64,000 nucleotides of DNA from Nicotiana tabacum (lineage: Eukaryota > Streptophyta > Magnoliopsida > Solanales > Solanaceae), in contig NC_134082.1 in assembly GCF_000715075.1 (NCBI RefSeq), positions 104,138,399 through 104,202,398 of the forward strand, written 5' to 3'. The position numbers were made by a program, and so were the translations under genes. Shown in pieces: positions 1-11,688 of this stretch (position 1 is its first letter; each line of letters begins with the position of its first letter). Below the pieces are notes generated by a model that saw only the letters and a list, made by a program, of their open reading frames with translations, made no database searches and had not been told where the DNA came from.

Positions 1-1424
1 GATGAGTATACTTAACCTCATAAGCTGTGAACTTCTTGCTAAGGTAGTAGATGGCATGTTCTTTTCTGCCCGTGAGGTCATGTTGCCCCAATACACAACC
101 AAATGAATTCTCCAAGACTGTTAAGTAAAGAATCAAAGGTCTTCCTGGCTCTGGCGGGACTAACACGGGTGGTTTCGATAAGTACTCTTTTATCTTATCG
201 AACGCTTCTTGACACTCATTGGTCCATTTGACTGCAGCATCCTTTTTTAACAATTTGAAAATGGGCTCACAGGTTGTTGTGAGCTGAGCAATAAACCTGC
301 TGATGTAATTTAACCTTCCCAACAAACTCATTACTTCAGTTTTATTTCTTGGGGGTGGCAGTTCTTGGATGGCTTTGATCTTTGATGGGTCTATCTCGAT
401 GCCTCGTCGACTGACTATGAATCCCAGCAACTTTCCGGATGGAACTCCAAATGCACACTTGGCAGGGTTAAGCTTGAGGTTGTACCTGCGAAGTCTTAAG
501 AAGAACTTCCTCAAATCCCCAACGTGGTTGGCCTGATGTTTTGATTTTATGATCACATCGTCCACGTATACCTCAATCTCCTTGTGTATCATATCATGAA
601 ACACTGTGGTCATTGCTCTCATATAGGTTGCTCCGGCGTTCTTTAGACCGAATGGCATTACCCGGTAGCAATAAGTTCCCCATGGTGTGATGAATGCCGT
701 CTTTTCTGCATCTTCTTCATCCATTAGAATTTGATGATATCCGGCATAACAATCCACGAAAGATCCTATATCATGCTTGGCACAATTGTCGATCAAAATA
801 TGGATATTGGGTAATGGGAAATTATCCTTTGGACTTGCTTTGTTGAGATTGCGATAGTCGACGCATACTCTAATTTTGCCGTCTTTCTTTGGCACAGGAA
901 CGACATTAGCCAACCAGACGGGATATCGAGTGACTCGAATGACCTTTGCTTCCAATTGTTTGGTGATTTCTTCCTTAATTCTCATACTCATATCAGGCTT
1001 GAATTTTCTCAGCCTCTGCTTGACAGGAGGCACCATTGGATCGGTGGGCAATTTGTGGACCACTAAATCAGTGCTCAAGCCCGGCATGTCGTCATATGAC
1101 CATGCAAAAACATCTTTGAATTCTATGAGTGCTTTAATTAACTCTTCTCGGATCTTTGGTTCGAGATGGACACTTATTTTAGTTTCTCGGATATTACTCG
1201 TGTCCCCTATATTGATGTCCTCGGTATCACTCAAGTTAGGTTTGATTTTTTCCTCAAAGTGAATTAACTCTTTACTAATCTCTTCAAAAACCTCATCTTC
1301 ATCATATTCTGATTCATAATCACAATATGTTTCTTGAATTAATATTTCGGAACCAGATTGATTTTTAAGACTGGGCTGAAGATTCCTCATGCATGCCATA
1401 TCACTAGAGCCAGCGTAAAAAGAA
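1..1424 (-). CDS. Ogre pol exon 2: reverse transcriptase and start of RNase H (partial)
   Basis: This exon is open for 474 codons and continues past the left edge. It encodes the enzyme that copies the element's RNA into DNA. In order from 1424 down: a linker with MACMRNLQP at about 1399, the RT entry segment PVPKKDGKIRVCVDYRNLNK (about 900-840), the fingers/palm with the catalytic YVDD at 557-568, then SRRGIEIDPSKIKAIQELPP and the RNase H connection, ending in HAIYYLSKKFTAYEVKYTH at the edge. The frame is the same at 1423, 568 and 58, and I found no stop. No methionine start is expected because the exon is joined by splicing to the protease exon; the first full codon is 1423-1421. Unlike the gag-protease part, this exon carries no visible lesion. 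Integrase should follow to the left. Confidence 0.88.
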
Positions 1425-1609
1425 CTGTACAGAAAAGAAGAAAAAGAAAAGAAAGCTTATTAGGAATGATAATAAAAAGGAAACTGCTTTTTATTGGATG
1501 ATGAAAGATAACAAGGTTTTGCACACTTCAAACCAACTGTAAGATAAACTTTGGGATTACAACCTTGAAATAACCCAAACAAACTGAAAGAAAAATCAAA
1601 ATAAACTAC
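1425..1609 (-). other. Spliceosomal intron inside Ogre gag-pol (185 bp)
   Basis: On the minus strand the interval starts with GT (1609-1608) and ends with a long pyrimidine tract and CTGTACAG, with AG at 1426-1425. The upstream frame hits a stop (1606-1608) immediately inside the intron, and the downstream frame is closed by a TAA at 1457-1459. Removing exactly 1425-1609 joins TG to T (a Cys codon) and gives one continuous frame from protease into RT. An intron at this point is known for Ogre elements; the exact boundaries are my reading. Confidence 0.82.
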
Positions 1610-2757
1610 CAAGACTCCTTTCGAATTGGGAGAGGAGTGGCTATCCAATTATTGAGCTTTGTTTTCGGTCCAACGAATTGAACTTCTGCGTTGCTACACC
1701 CTTCTCCGCCTTCCAGCATATTTACATCACTAAACAATTTCTCGAACCTTTCAATTAATTCCTCCTCAGGATTGACCTGGGATTTAGGAATTGTTGTTAT
1801 CGGGCGATTTTTAGCGCCGGTCTTGACAAAAGACTTTGACAGATGTGGGACTGGTTTTGGAAGAACCCATGTTTGGCGTTTCAGCTTCCTGGCCCTTATC
1901 ACGTCATTGGCAATGGGTATGAACCCTAAACCGAATGTTCCCCAGTTCTCGGGGAGAGATACTGGTTGTACAATTCCTTGTAGAGATAAGCCCAGACCTT
2001 TGCCGGGTATAAAGCCATTCTTTAACATTTCGTAAGCTACCATGACTGATGCAGAAGATATCTTTGAATTCGGAAGGTATTTCCCTTCTGGAATTTTCTC
2101 TACTGACACTGTGTCGGACACTTGGTACACCCATGGTCCTTGGTCAATTTCTGCTCCCTCGACTGGTACAATGGTGCTGTTGTGAGCATTTAAACTTTCT
2201 TCTCCATGCACGACTATTTCTTGATGGTCCCATTCAAACTTGACAGCCTGATGTAGTGTTGACGGGACTGCTTTAGCAACATGGATCCATGGTCGACCCA
2301 ATAACAAGTTGTAAGAAACAGATATGTCCAACACTTGGAATTCCATTGTGAATTCAACTGGCCCTATAGTTAGCTCCAACACTATGTCGCCAAATGAATC
2401 TCTGCTTCCTCCGTCAAATCCTCGTACGCAGATGCTATTTTTCTAGATCCTCTCCTCTTTAATTTTTAATTTGTTTAAAATGGAGAGAGCGCATATGTTT
2501 GCACTGGACCCATTGTCGACCAATACCCAGGTTACTACGGAGTTTTCACATTTCACGGTGAGGTAAAGAGCTCTGTTGTGCTCGGTACCCTCCACAGGTA
2601 ATTCATCATCAGCAAATGTAATCCTGTTTGTCTCAAAGATTCTGTTGGCTATTTTGCCCAAATGATTTACAGAGATCTTTTCAGGAACATGAGCTTCATT
2701 CAGGATTTTCATCAACGCCAGACGGTGTTCCTCTGAATGGATCAGTAATGACAACAA
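1610..2757 (-). pseudogene. Ogre protease and G-patch-like region, broken by one stop
   Basis: Two stretches in the same frame are separated by a TAG at 2443-2445. The first (2757-2446) has the retroviral-type aspartic protease loop LVDNGSSAN, with Asn where Thr or Ser usually follows the catalytic Asp. The second (2442-1610) has the C-terminal protease segment YNLLLGRPWIH, then a glycine-rich stretch GFIPGKGLGLSLQG that resembles a G-patch, then NNWIATPLPIRKES up to the splice donor. In this lineage the protease matures the gag-pol polyprotein. The stop means the copy cannot make a full polyprotein without readthrough. The N-terminal side meets the gag reading in another frame at 2742-2757, indicating a frameshift. 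Confidence 0.78.
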
Positions 2758-3640
2758 TGAAATTTGAGCGGGGTCTTCTTTAATTGATCCACAACAGAAT
2801 AATCATGGAGCTTCATTTTTCTTAAAAACTCCTCCGCCTCTTCTTCTGTCACAGCTTTCTTTGTTGGTATTGGATTGTTTTTAGTTTTTCTCAGCTTTTC
2901 GGGAGTAAAACATCTTCCCGAACGAGTCAAGCCTTGTACCTCACACACTTCTTCCTTGATTTCTTTGCCTTTGTACATTACGGTCACCCGTTCATAGTTC
3001 CATGGGATGGTTTTGTTGTTGATGATTGGCAGCTGGATTACAGGTGCAATAATAACCCGATCTGTACGTGCTCCTTCTACGAATACAACGGGTTTGTTAG
3101 CAACCCCTGGTACTATCACCTTCGGCCTCTCTTGTTTTGTGGCAACTTTGTTTGATGAATCCTCATCGGCTATCATAGACGGTTCATCACCATTCTTGTT
3201 ACGCTTAGACACCGGCTTCTCCTCCATTAACTGCTTATCTGGCTTGGTTTTATGAGACTTGATCATCATGACAGTTTGTGACGGCTTCTTTGTCTCCCCA
3301 TCAGCTTGTATGATTTCTATCATATTAGCCTCTTGATGGGCTGGCATCGGATTTCTATTGATATTTGGAGCTTCGGGGGTTTGAACCTCGATTTTATTAG
3401 TATCAATCAGCTCTTGTATTGCATTTTTCAAATGCCAATATTTCTCCGTATCATGGCCTGGTGCACCGGAGCAATATTCACAGCTAATGGTGTAATCCAG
3501 ATTCTTTGGTGGAGGATTGGGTAGCTTGGATTGTATTGGTCTCAACATGTTTAACTGTCTCAGCCTGTGGAACAGACTAGTGTAAGACTCTCCCAATGGA
3601 GTGTAGGTTTTCTTTTTTCTGTTCCCTTTCTCCCCTGAAT
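2742..3640 (-). pseudogene. Ogre gag C-terminal part with degenerate zinc knuckle
   Basis: This stretch continues gag in a shifted frame; the coding part of the reading starts near 3620, downstream of an A-rich run where the frame of the gag core is lost. It carries TYTPLGESYTSLFHRLRQLN, then CEYCSGAPGHDTEKYWHLK, which resembles a CCHC knuckle with the last Cys replaced by Trp. A lysine-rich tail follows with TRSGRCFTPEKL near the end. The zinc knuckle binds element RNA in working copies. The apparent frame extends back to 3884, but that part is out of frame with gag and is not real coding. The end at 2742 marks a second frameshift into the protease frame. Confidence 0.72.
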
Positions 3641-5076
3641 GCTGGCCTAGGTCTGAAACCTGGTCCGGGATAAGCTCGGGGGTAGGTATTTGGTGTGACA
3701 GAAGCACGCCAATTGGTGTGAACAGGTGGCTGATTGTATGCTTGAGCGTGGTTAATGGCGAAATGAGGCTCTGAAGGGTGATAGTAATGTTGGGATGAAT
3801 CATGGTGGTAAGCTGATTGGCGAGGTCGTTGCTGATTATAGTAAAGCGGTGAACCCCTGGGTCCCGGCCAAATTCCTGAATCAACTACGGTTGCTTCCTC
3901 CCTTTTCTTTCTTCCGATTCCTCCTACCCCGCCTTGAATAGCTTGAGTAGTTGCCTTAATTGCATAATAGCTCATAATTTTATTTGTCTTGAGGCCTTCT
4001 TCCACCATACCTCCCATCTTCACTACCTCGTTGAATGATTTTCCAACCGCTGAAACCAAGTGGGCGTAGTAAGTTGGTTCCAAGGCTTGGAGGAAGTAGT
4101 CTACCATTTCGCTCTCCTTCATAGGAGGATCCACTCTTGCTTCCTGTTCTCTCCACCGAAAACCATACTCTCTGAAACTTTCATTGTGTTTCTTCTCAAA
4201 TTTGGTCAAAGATAATCTATCTGGGATGATTTCCAGATTGTATTGGAAATGGTATGCGAATGCCTGTGCGAGGTCATCCCAGGTGTACCATCTTCCATGG
4301 TCCTGGCGTGTATACCACTCCAAAGCTGATCCGCTTAGACTTTGACTGAAGTAAGCCATCAATAATTCATCCTTTCCCCCAGCTCCTCGCATCTTGCTAC
4401 AGAAACCCCTTAAGTGGGCTACTGGGTCGTCGTGCCCGCTGTATAGGTCAAATTTGGGCATCTTGAAGCCAAATGGCAATTGTACATTAGGGAATAAGCA
4501 TAAATCTTTGTATGCTACACTGACTTGCCCACCTAATCCTCGCATGTCTCAGAATGATTGTTCTAGACTTTTGACCTTCCTGAACATCTCTTCTTGTTCA
4601 GCACTTTTGGCTGGCTTGTCAATTTCGGTTGGGAGATCAAACCGAGGAGCAGGTGAATTGATTTCGGAGGCTTTGAAGGTGGGCTACGGGGGGTAATATT
4701 GGTTGTCTTGGGCCTGAAATGTAGGCTCACTAGGAGATTTGTGAAATGTAACAGGGGGAGGTGCTACGAAAACAGGAGTCATAGGTGGAGGAAGGTACGG
4801 AACTGGTTTTGGAGGTGGAGACAGTGGTGTCTGAGAGGTAGTGCCTCGGTAGTGCTGATAAATGGGGAAACTTGGGGATAATTCAGTGGTGGTATTATCC
4901 TGATTTTGGATCATTGATGGAGTAGGGTTATTTGGGTAAGATGGGGGTAACTGTCCCGTAGACCAAGCTTGGTACATTTCAGCCATTTGCTGCTTGAGCT
5001 TAAGCATTTTTTCTTTCATTTTCCCGACATCCATCTCTTCTATCTCCATACCTGTGTCAACATCTGGGATAGACAT
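3577..5076 (-). pseudogene. Ogre gag N-terminal and capsid core, broken by two stops
   Basis: Starts with MSIPDVDTGMEIEEMDVGKM at 5076, followed by a short coiled-coil-like segment and a proline-rich stretch. In-frame stops occur at 4684-4686 (TAG) and 4549-4551 (TGA). The frame then resumes with the gag core from about 4545: LFPNVQLPFGFKMPKFDLYS, LMAYFSQSLSGSALEWYTRQ, KKHNESFREYGFRWREQEAR and VDYFLQALEPTYYAHLVSAV, the retrotransposon gag fold that packages the RNA. The frame ends at 3577, but the true gag reading leaves it near 3620. Both stops can be explained by single C-to-T changes (Gln or Arg codons), which fits deamination of methylated cytosine in silenced plant DNA. Confidence 0.8.
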
Positions 5077-5574
5077 ACTTTCGGGTATTGGTCCTTTTGA
5101 TCTTGTATGATAGTGATAGTATGCCAGTATACTCTTTAGAGAAACTAACTGGTTGAATTCTGAAAATGAACAAACTTGTTAGTTTTGAGAATTTAACACA
5201 TATATAATCACACGTTGAGATGCAATGCTCCTAGACAAATAATCCCTTTCTATTATGCATTCGCTCGGTTGCTTGTGTCGTCCCAGCTTTCTTGAAATTG
5301 AAAAATTGTCATTCGCTTTTATTTACTATATATATCTTTATCGTGGTGGTCGAATCTTAGCGATTGCTTACGTATTATGTCAAACATGAATCAGACCTTG
5401 CGTAGTTCGGACCAAAGCCAATCATGTTTATTTATTACACAAAGATGGAATTACATTTGAAAACTTTAAGAAAATAGCTTGAAACACACACACTTGAATC
5501 AAAATAAAAGATACAATAACATCTCACAAAATGCCCCACTTTCCACTTTTGTTCTCTAATATTGGATTATCTGC
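5077..5574 (-). other. Spacer between Ogre ORF1 and gag
   Basis: An AT-rich stretch of about 500 bp without an open frame or recognisable motif. In the Ogre layout this corresponds to the non-coding gap between ORF1 and gag-pol. How gag-pol is translated after ORF1 cannot be told from the sequence. Confidence 0.6.
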
Positions 5575-7680
5575 TCAATGTGGGGCTTGACCTGGATGGC
5601 CTCCCAGCGTACGATACATCCTTTCCAACTCCATTGCTAGATGACGAGCAAAAGTAGGCGCATGCTCTGTAAACCTTTCATAATCCATTCCTTGGCAGTT
5701 TACATAACTTTGAGATGTGAAGACTGCCAAGTCGTGGATTTGTGCCCTGAAACCTTGGAGACGTTGGTCTTGGTCTTGCAATTGCTGCTGACGAGTGGTG
5801 GCTATGTCTCTGACACGGTTTTCACGATCTAAAGCTGATTCTAATAGAGCTCGGAGTCTGGCCTGCTCTAATCTTGCTTGCGATCTTTCCCTGTCGAGGT
5901 CTGCTTGTTGATATTCTCTGTTGCATCTTCTTGCCTCTTCTAGTTGTGCACGAAGCTGGTCTTCTGATCGCATCCAATAGTCTTTTTCCTTCTTGAATTG
6001 AGCCTTGTCTTTTTCGGATTGCCTATCTTGGCGTTCCTTGTTAGATCTGGCTTCTTCGTTTAATTGTTGGATCCTTTCTTTTGCTTTGCTCAATGCCCTT
6101 TCGTTTTCCGCAAGAATGGAATCATAATCTTGCATTTTTTCGAAGATATTGGCGATGATTTTTTTATCCTTCCAGCTTCTCTTTGGAGTTTCAGAGACTC
6201 TTTTCATTTTTAGGAATCGAGCATGAAGATTTTCATTCTCACAAGCTAGACTCTTTTTCTCGCCTTTGGCTTCTTGTTCTTGCAAATCTTTCTCCAAACT
6301 GAGGCTTCTTAGATTTTCTTTTAGGGCATGGATAGTGGCTTTGTACCCTTTTTCTTTTTCTCCCCAGATTAACCGTTCTTGGATTTTATCATTGAAGTTT
6401 TGAACGTGGGGTCTTTTTGTTGGCCTTTTTAGCTCAGGTTCTGGTACATCATCCACGCGAGACCGCTTTTCGAACCACCTCGCATATCCAGGATTTATCT
6501 CACCCTTGGTAGTGTCTAGGACTTGAGTATCACTTTTCAAGTATCGGCACCCATTCCACATTTGCTGAAGTAAAGCTTCGGGAATAGTGGCTTCTGGGTG
6601 TAATTCGATTACTTGCATACTCAAATCTTCCTCATCAGGAACTATTTGATATCTCCCTAGTTGCCTTAGGACTCTTAGTGGTGCATACGGCTGAATGCTT
6701 CTCAATCCCAATAGTAGTAGATAACTATTTGAGGTTGACATATGTATTACTTCTCTCATCGGGAGCCATCCCAGAGTCCATTCAATTTGATTTGCCGTTA
6801 AAGCCTTTAGACGAGATACCCATGCTTCTATCCCTTCTGGAGTCTGATAATTTTTTGTTCTTTCCTCATAGCTCTCGATGCAATTAGCTTTGTTTGAACC
6901 ATACTGTATGATCTTGGGCTGTTGTTGGAGATGTTCAATCACCCACATTTGCAACAAAATCTTGCATCCTTCGAAGACTTTCGCTCCTGATTTGCACAAA
7001 GTCAAAGCCCGATAAATATCTGATAAAATGATGGGGACAAGGGTGTGATTTTCTTTAGTGGTGAGGATTTGCACAACTTTTGCGATGCGAATATTAATTG
7101 TTCGCTCTTTATTTGGGAAGACCATGACTCCTAGAAAAGCCACCATGAAAGCAAATCGACGGTGCACCTGCCAAGTGTTTTTGTTTTGCTTATTAGTAAG
7201 GCCTTTCTCATGAATTTCGAACCCATCTGATTTTCCAAACCTGGAATACAAAAAATTGAAGGAACAACATCCATTGATGATATTGCTTTTCCTGATTTGA
7301 CTGCTGATGTTCAGAAGACCGAAGAATCGATGTATTGAAGGAGCCTTTGTGAATATCAAGCTTTGATTTCTTAAACTTCCGTCAAAACCAACATAGCCAG
7401 CTATCTCCTCTAATGTAGGAGTAAGCTCGAAGTCAGAGAAACAAAAAACATTGTGAACAGGATCCCAGAACGTTACTAATGCCGTTATCAGATCATCCCG
7501 AGGCTCAACTTTCATAATGTCCGTAAGATTTCCCAAATGCTTGACGACCCATCTTTGACCATCTTCGCCTAAATCATACCACCACATTTGAAGCTGACAT
7601 AAAAATTCCTCCGTACTTGTGGATGAGGGGCTTTGTGTAATGCTCATTTTGTATCTGAAATTTAATTTTAATAAAGTCAA
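5575..7680 (-). CDS. Ogre ORF1 protein (plant-mobile-domain-like, C-terminal coiled coil), intact
   Basis: An uninterrupted 701-codon frame located between the leader and gag, where Ogre elements keep an extra gene of unknown role. Residues of about 20-400 resemble the plant mobile domain (aminotransferase-like) found in transposon-derived plant proteins: EEFLCQLQMWWYDLGEDGQR near the start, DFELTPTLEEIAGYVGF, and later MREVIHMSTSNSYLLLLGLR. Residues of about 430-640 are rich in Glu, Lys, Arg and Gln with heptad-like spacing, a probable long coiled coil. The annotated start is at 7680; a Met at 7647 (MSITQSPSSTSTEEF) may be the real start, since the residues before it look like leader. No stop or frameshift is seen, in contrast to gag. 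Biochemical function is not known. Confidence 0.8.
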   Translation of the reverse strand: MTLLKLNFRYKMSITQSPSSTSTEEFLCQLQMWWYDLGEDGQRWVVKHLGNLTDIMKVEPRDDLITALVTFWDPVHNVFCFSDFELTPTLEEIAGYVGFDGSLRNQSLIFTKAPSIHRFFGLLNISSQIRKSNIINGCCSFNFLYSRFGKSDGFEIHEKGLTNKQNKNTWQVHRRFAFMVAFLGVMVFPNKERTINIRIAKVVQILTTKENHTLVPIILSDIYRALTLCKSGAKVFEGCKILLQMWVIEHLQQQPKIIQYGSNKANCIESYEERTKNYQTPEGIEAWVSRLKALTANQIEWTLGWLPMREVIHMSTSNSYLLLLGLRSIQPYAPLRVLRQLGRYQIVPDEEDLSMQVIELHPEATIPEALLQQMWNGCRYLKSDTQVLDTTKGEINPGYARWFEKRSRVDDVPEPELKRPTKRPHVQNFNDKIQERLIWGEKEKGYKATIHALKENLRSLSLEKDLQEQEAKGEKKSLACENENLHARFLKMKRVSETPKRSWKDKKIIANIFEKMQDYDSILAENERALSKAKERIQQLNEEARSNKERQDRQSEKDKAQFKKEKDYWMRSEDQLRAQLEEARRCNREYQQADLDRERSQARLEQARLRALLESALDRENRVRDIATTRQQQLQDQDQRLQGFRAQIHDLAVFTSQSYVNCQGMDYERFTEHAPTFARHLAMELERMYRTLGGHPGQAPH

Positions 7681-8371
7681 AATTTATAAAAAATCATTTT
7701 CGAAATTTTTTCTTTTATTTAAAAAAAATTTTGAAACTATATTTTTTCGAAATTTTTAAAGCAGCCCATTTTATTCCTTGCTTCTTACCATGATTTTATT
7801 TAAGCTGGTCAACAAGCATGTTTGAGGCGAATGAATGCACAAATAACAAGTAGGATGCATCATGATGGTCTTTTAATTTTTTGGTTCACCTGTCCTAGAC
7901 AGACCCAACCCCTGTGTTGAGTCTCCAAGGCCAAATGCATATGATGCAAATATTCGTTCCTACTAGGGATCCGGTACATGGCTGAGTTATTCTAAGTGTA
8001 AAATCTTAGGTTGATTGTTCTAAACCTGGCTTACCCAAACGGACAATTTGAGCCGAAGCGGGGGTAACGTACCGGGAGCACGAAAGTCTGCCCGGCTTAG
8101 TTACTTGTCCCAACTTCGTCTTATTTGGTATGACTTATAACAGAAAGGTGGGCCACGCGCACGTGTGCACCATAAATTTAGAAGACTCAGAAAGAAGGAG
8201 GTTTCGTAGCAGTTGTATATATTCATAATTCAAATAATATTAAAGCGGTAAAAGTGTCATTTAGCACATTGGGCATATATCATGTAAAAAAATCAGATAA
8301 TAAATAAAGCCAACTATAACAATTATTTTAAGCTCAAATTCTTGAACCCTGAACCAGTGGTTCTGGGTTTT
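7681..8371 (-). other. Ogre 5' leader between PBS and ORF1
   Basis: Non-coding by eye. Contains AT-rich runs next to ORF1 (7681-7760), a direct repeat-poor middle part, and the sequence adjoining the primer-binding site. No gene seen. Confidence 0.6.
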
Positions 8372-8390
8372 GTCCCCAGCAGAGTCGCCA
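8372..8390 (-). promoter_or_regulatory. Primer-binding site of element A (tRNA-Arg type)
   Basis: Minus-strand reading TGGCGACTCTGCTGGGGAC lies 4 bp inside the LTR edge. It matches the tRNA-Arg-type primer site used by Ogre elements and primes minus-strand DNA synthesis. Confidence 0.8.
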
Positions 8391-10690
8391 GAGCTGTCGC
8401 ACCTCCTTTTCACCGCGCCCGCAGGGCGCGTGGGGAGTTTTCTCCAATTGAAGGACAGTCGAAACGGGATTTATTTAATTATTTAAGAGTCGTCACCTGG
8501 GAATTTTAAGGCGTCCCAAGTCACCAATTTTAATCCCTGAATCGAGGAGAATATGACTCTGTTTATTATTCTGCGAATCAGAAATCCTGAGTAAGGAATT
8601 CTGTTAATCTGGAAGAAGGTGTTAGGCATTTCCGAATTCCGTGGTTCTAGCACGGTGTTTTTATTATTGGCTTAATTATCCTGATTTTTATTAAATACTT
8701 TTTATTACGTGATTTTTCTACCGCTTTTACTTATTGTGGTTAAGAACCCTTCTTTGAATCGAATTACGCGTACGTATATTCGTATTATAAATTTAAAAAA
8801 TTGCGGAATTGTGTCACGCGTACGTGTACACAATAATTTTTGATAATATATTTATTGAGTAATCATTTTCGAAATTGTGTCGAATCAAGAATATTTGTTT
8901 TTCTGAATAGTGAACCGTACATCTCGGTTTTTTATGAAATTGATTTAACGCCTTAAAAAAAAGAATCCTTTTATTAAATATTCGTTCGAAATTGCGCGTA
9001 CGCATAATCCGAATCTTTTTGCTTTTAAAAATATAATCAGGGTACGCGAACGTATCCCTAATCGCGCGACATATTCGTAATGATATCATGGATTTTCCAC
9101 AAAAATATTTGTTATATCACGAGAAATTTCGTTTTAAGATAATCTTTAATTTTTTGAAAAAGAATCCACAATTTATTAAATGTTGACCATTTATAATTTC
9201 CGAATATAAATAATTCATTCCAACTGTTCAAATTCAAAGGACATAATAAGAATATGATTAATACTATCTTAAAAAAACAAAAACAAATATGACATAGATA
9301 TATATATACATGCCAAAGAATAAATGGCATATGAAACTGAAAATAAATGATTCATAAAGGAAGGAAATATTTTCCGAGAATTTTCATTGTTTACTTAATG
9401 CAAATTCTATTTCTAATTATCAATGATGTAAAGTGTGGCAATTTATGCTTGTACATCTCTTTTCATTCTCATACACTCACTTTTAGTCTAATAGGCCTAA
9501 TTATTTGGTCACTTTGTTTTATGAAAGTAGATAAGCATCGAATTTGTGGAAAAGGAATTATTATGCAAGTTAATTCAACAAAGTTACATTACATGCAACC
9601 CAACTATTTGGCGTAAACATTCATAACGTTTTATCATCATGACGAGCTATACCAAACTTACTTTACTCATATGATTATACCTGTCATCATACCATATAAT
9701 AACTTATACCAATCTAAACAAAATCATACTTATTACAAGATATTCTACTAATGTAACTTCTTTATCTTTGAATTTAGCTAATGGTATTATGGGATGTGAT
9801 CAATGGTCTATTTTTATGCCTTACTCCCTGTCTTGACAATTTATTAAACTAATGAGATAATGAACTAATATTATTACAAACCTTTATACAAACTTTCAAA
9901 GTAAGACAATTAGCTCATAGCTATCAAATTGAATTTACTACTAATTAACTAACATGAAACAAAAATGAAATTTAAATTGATGAACTTGGGCAAATAAAAA
10001 TAGACTTTCAGTTCAAGCTTCATTGACGAGTCATGTTGAATCTCTTTCCAACTTAAAATTTAAAAGATATATACCTGAAAATGGAGGTAGAAGAAGTAAG
10101 TTTCAGCAGTTACAGCAGTAACACACTCAGCCAAATATCAGTATTCCCACAGATTTGAACGATAATAAGACCCGAAGAAAATAGATGCACAGTATAGTAT
10201 TTTGAAAGACACTTCAGATTTTAACTGAACAGTGGAATCACACAAAGTTGAACAGATTCAACACAAGAACAACATTTCAGATTTCAGCTTTTTTCAGTTA
10301 CAAATTCAGTTTGTTTCTGATTTTCTGTTTCTGCTGCTGTATCTGTGTGTGAGTGTATATGTGAGTGTTCTATTTTCTGTTTCCTTTCTTTAACATCTCA
10401 GCCCTCAAAATCTCTTAAAGATTCTCTCTTAAAAATTCTCTCTCTGTTAAAAAAAAAAGCTTTCTGAAAATTCTCTTTTTCTCCCTCAAAATTCTCTCAA
10501 ACTAACCTTCTTCTGAAAACTGATTTCCCTCCCTCTGAAAAATGATTAAAACTCTCCTTCTGTCTGAAACTCCCTCTCAATTTTCCTAAAATTTCTTCAA
10601 AAGGAACTCTTAAACTTTCTTCCAGTTTTTCTGAAAATTCCTCAAAGACTCTCCTAAATTCTCCTTTTTTAACTGTCTGTCCAGCTCCTG

Positions 10691-10698
10691 TATTTATA
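10691..10698 (-). promoter_or_regulatory. TATA box 2 of LTR A
   Basis: TATAAATA on the minus strand in the context CTG-TATAAATA-CAGG. Positionally matching TATAAATA boxes occur in LTR C (20309-20316) and LTR B (22807-22814), each followed by a leader with GA-rich sequence. Confidence 0.6.
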
Positions 10699-11642
10699 CA
10701 GGGCTGGTCCTAGGCAATTTAAGTGCTTCTTGGACCCCCTTCTTCTTTTTTTAAAAACAGAAAATCCCATTATGTAAAACCTTTTCCCTGATTTTCAGCA
10801 GCCCATTATCCCTTGTTCCCCATTAGTATCATTAACTAATAGCCACTAACATTACATTATAATATACTAGCACTAACACCCTGTTTTTTACTGTTTCATT
10901 CCCAGAAGTGCCCCTGAAATCTTGATGTTATTACTGAAAAATCAGAATCTATAGCAAAACAGATTCTAAAATCTGTACAAACTTAGTTATCTCCCTGATT
11001 TACAGCTAAAACCAATCCTATTAACCTCCTAACACAATTGCATTTGACCAACTTTTGCAAACTTGAATTCAAACTGGACATTACAGCAATATTATACTGA
11101 ATTTAGAACTATCATCATAACAACATTACTGAAGTTATCATAACAATTCAGACTGGATTTAACATTGAACCAAAATCAGACACATACAGGATCATTGCCA
11201 ATACTGACAATGCCCTTGACACTTTAATGTTCAGACAACATATATATACAACACTTATTGACAGATTCATATAAACCAGGATGATTTAACTGATGATTAT
11301 CTACAATATCTGTCAACAAACAGTACATATGATAGAAAACAGGTTGTTTCAATCAGTATTATTATGAATGAAAATTCATAATATAACTAATCGACGAACT
11401 AAATCGAGTCGATTACACACATTGTAACTAAGCACAATCAATCAGAAACAATTCACATTTAAAATTAGGTAGACGAGTAGGAGACAGTATGATAATAACA
11501 GATTGAAAAATTATACAGACTAAAACAAACACAAAAATACATATATAATACACAATATAAATAGAAAAAATACCTTTGAATCTTCAATTTTATTCCGACT
11601 CGAACTCAACTTGGATTTCGGATTTTTGTTTGAAATCAAACT

Positions 11643-11688
11643 GACCTTAGTCGAAGTATTTTCCACTGAAAATACTTCGGCTAAGGTC
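11643..11688. repeat. 21-bp hairpin with 4-nt loop in LTR A
   Basis: Left arm 11643-11663 and right arm 11668-11688 pair over 21 positions with one T-G pair (11651/11680). The loop is CACT. The homologous place in LTR C has a hairpin with different arm sequence (see findings). Confidence 0.85.

Noticed and set aside
876..2243. Plus-strand frames opposite the Ogre pol region
   Set aside because: Antisense shadows of the RT and protease coding frames; no domain of their own.
7681..8371. Additional host gene between LTR and ORF1
   Set aside because: No frame of useful length; the position fits a retrotransposon leader.
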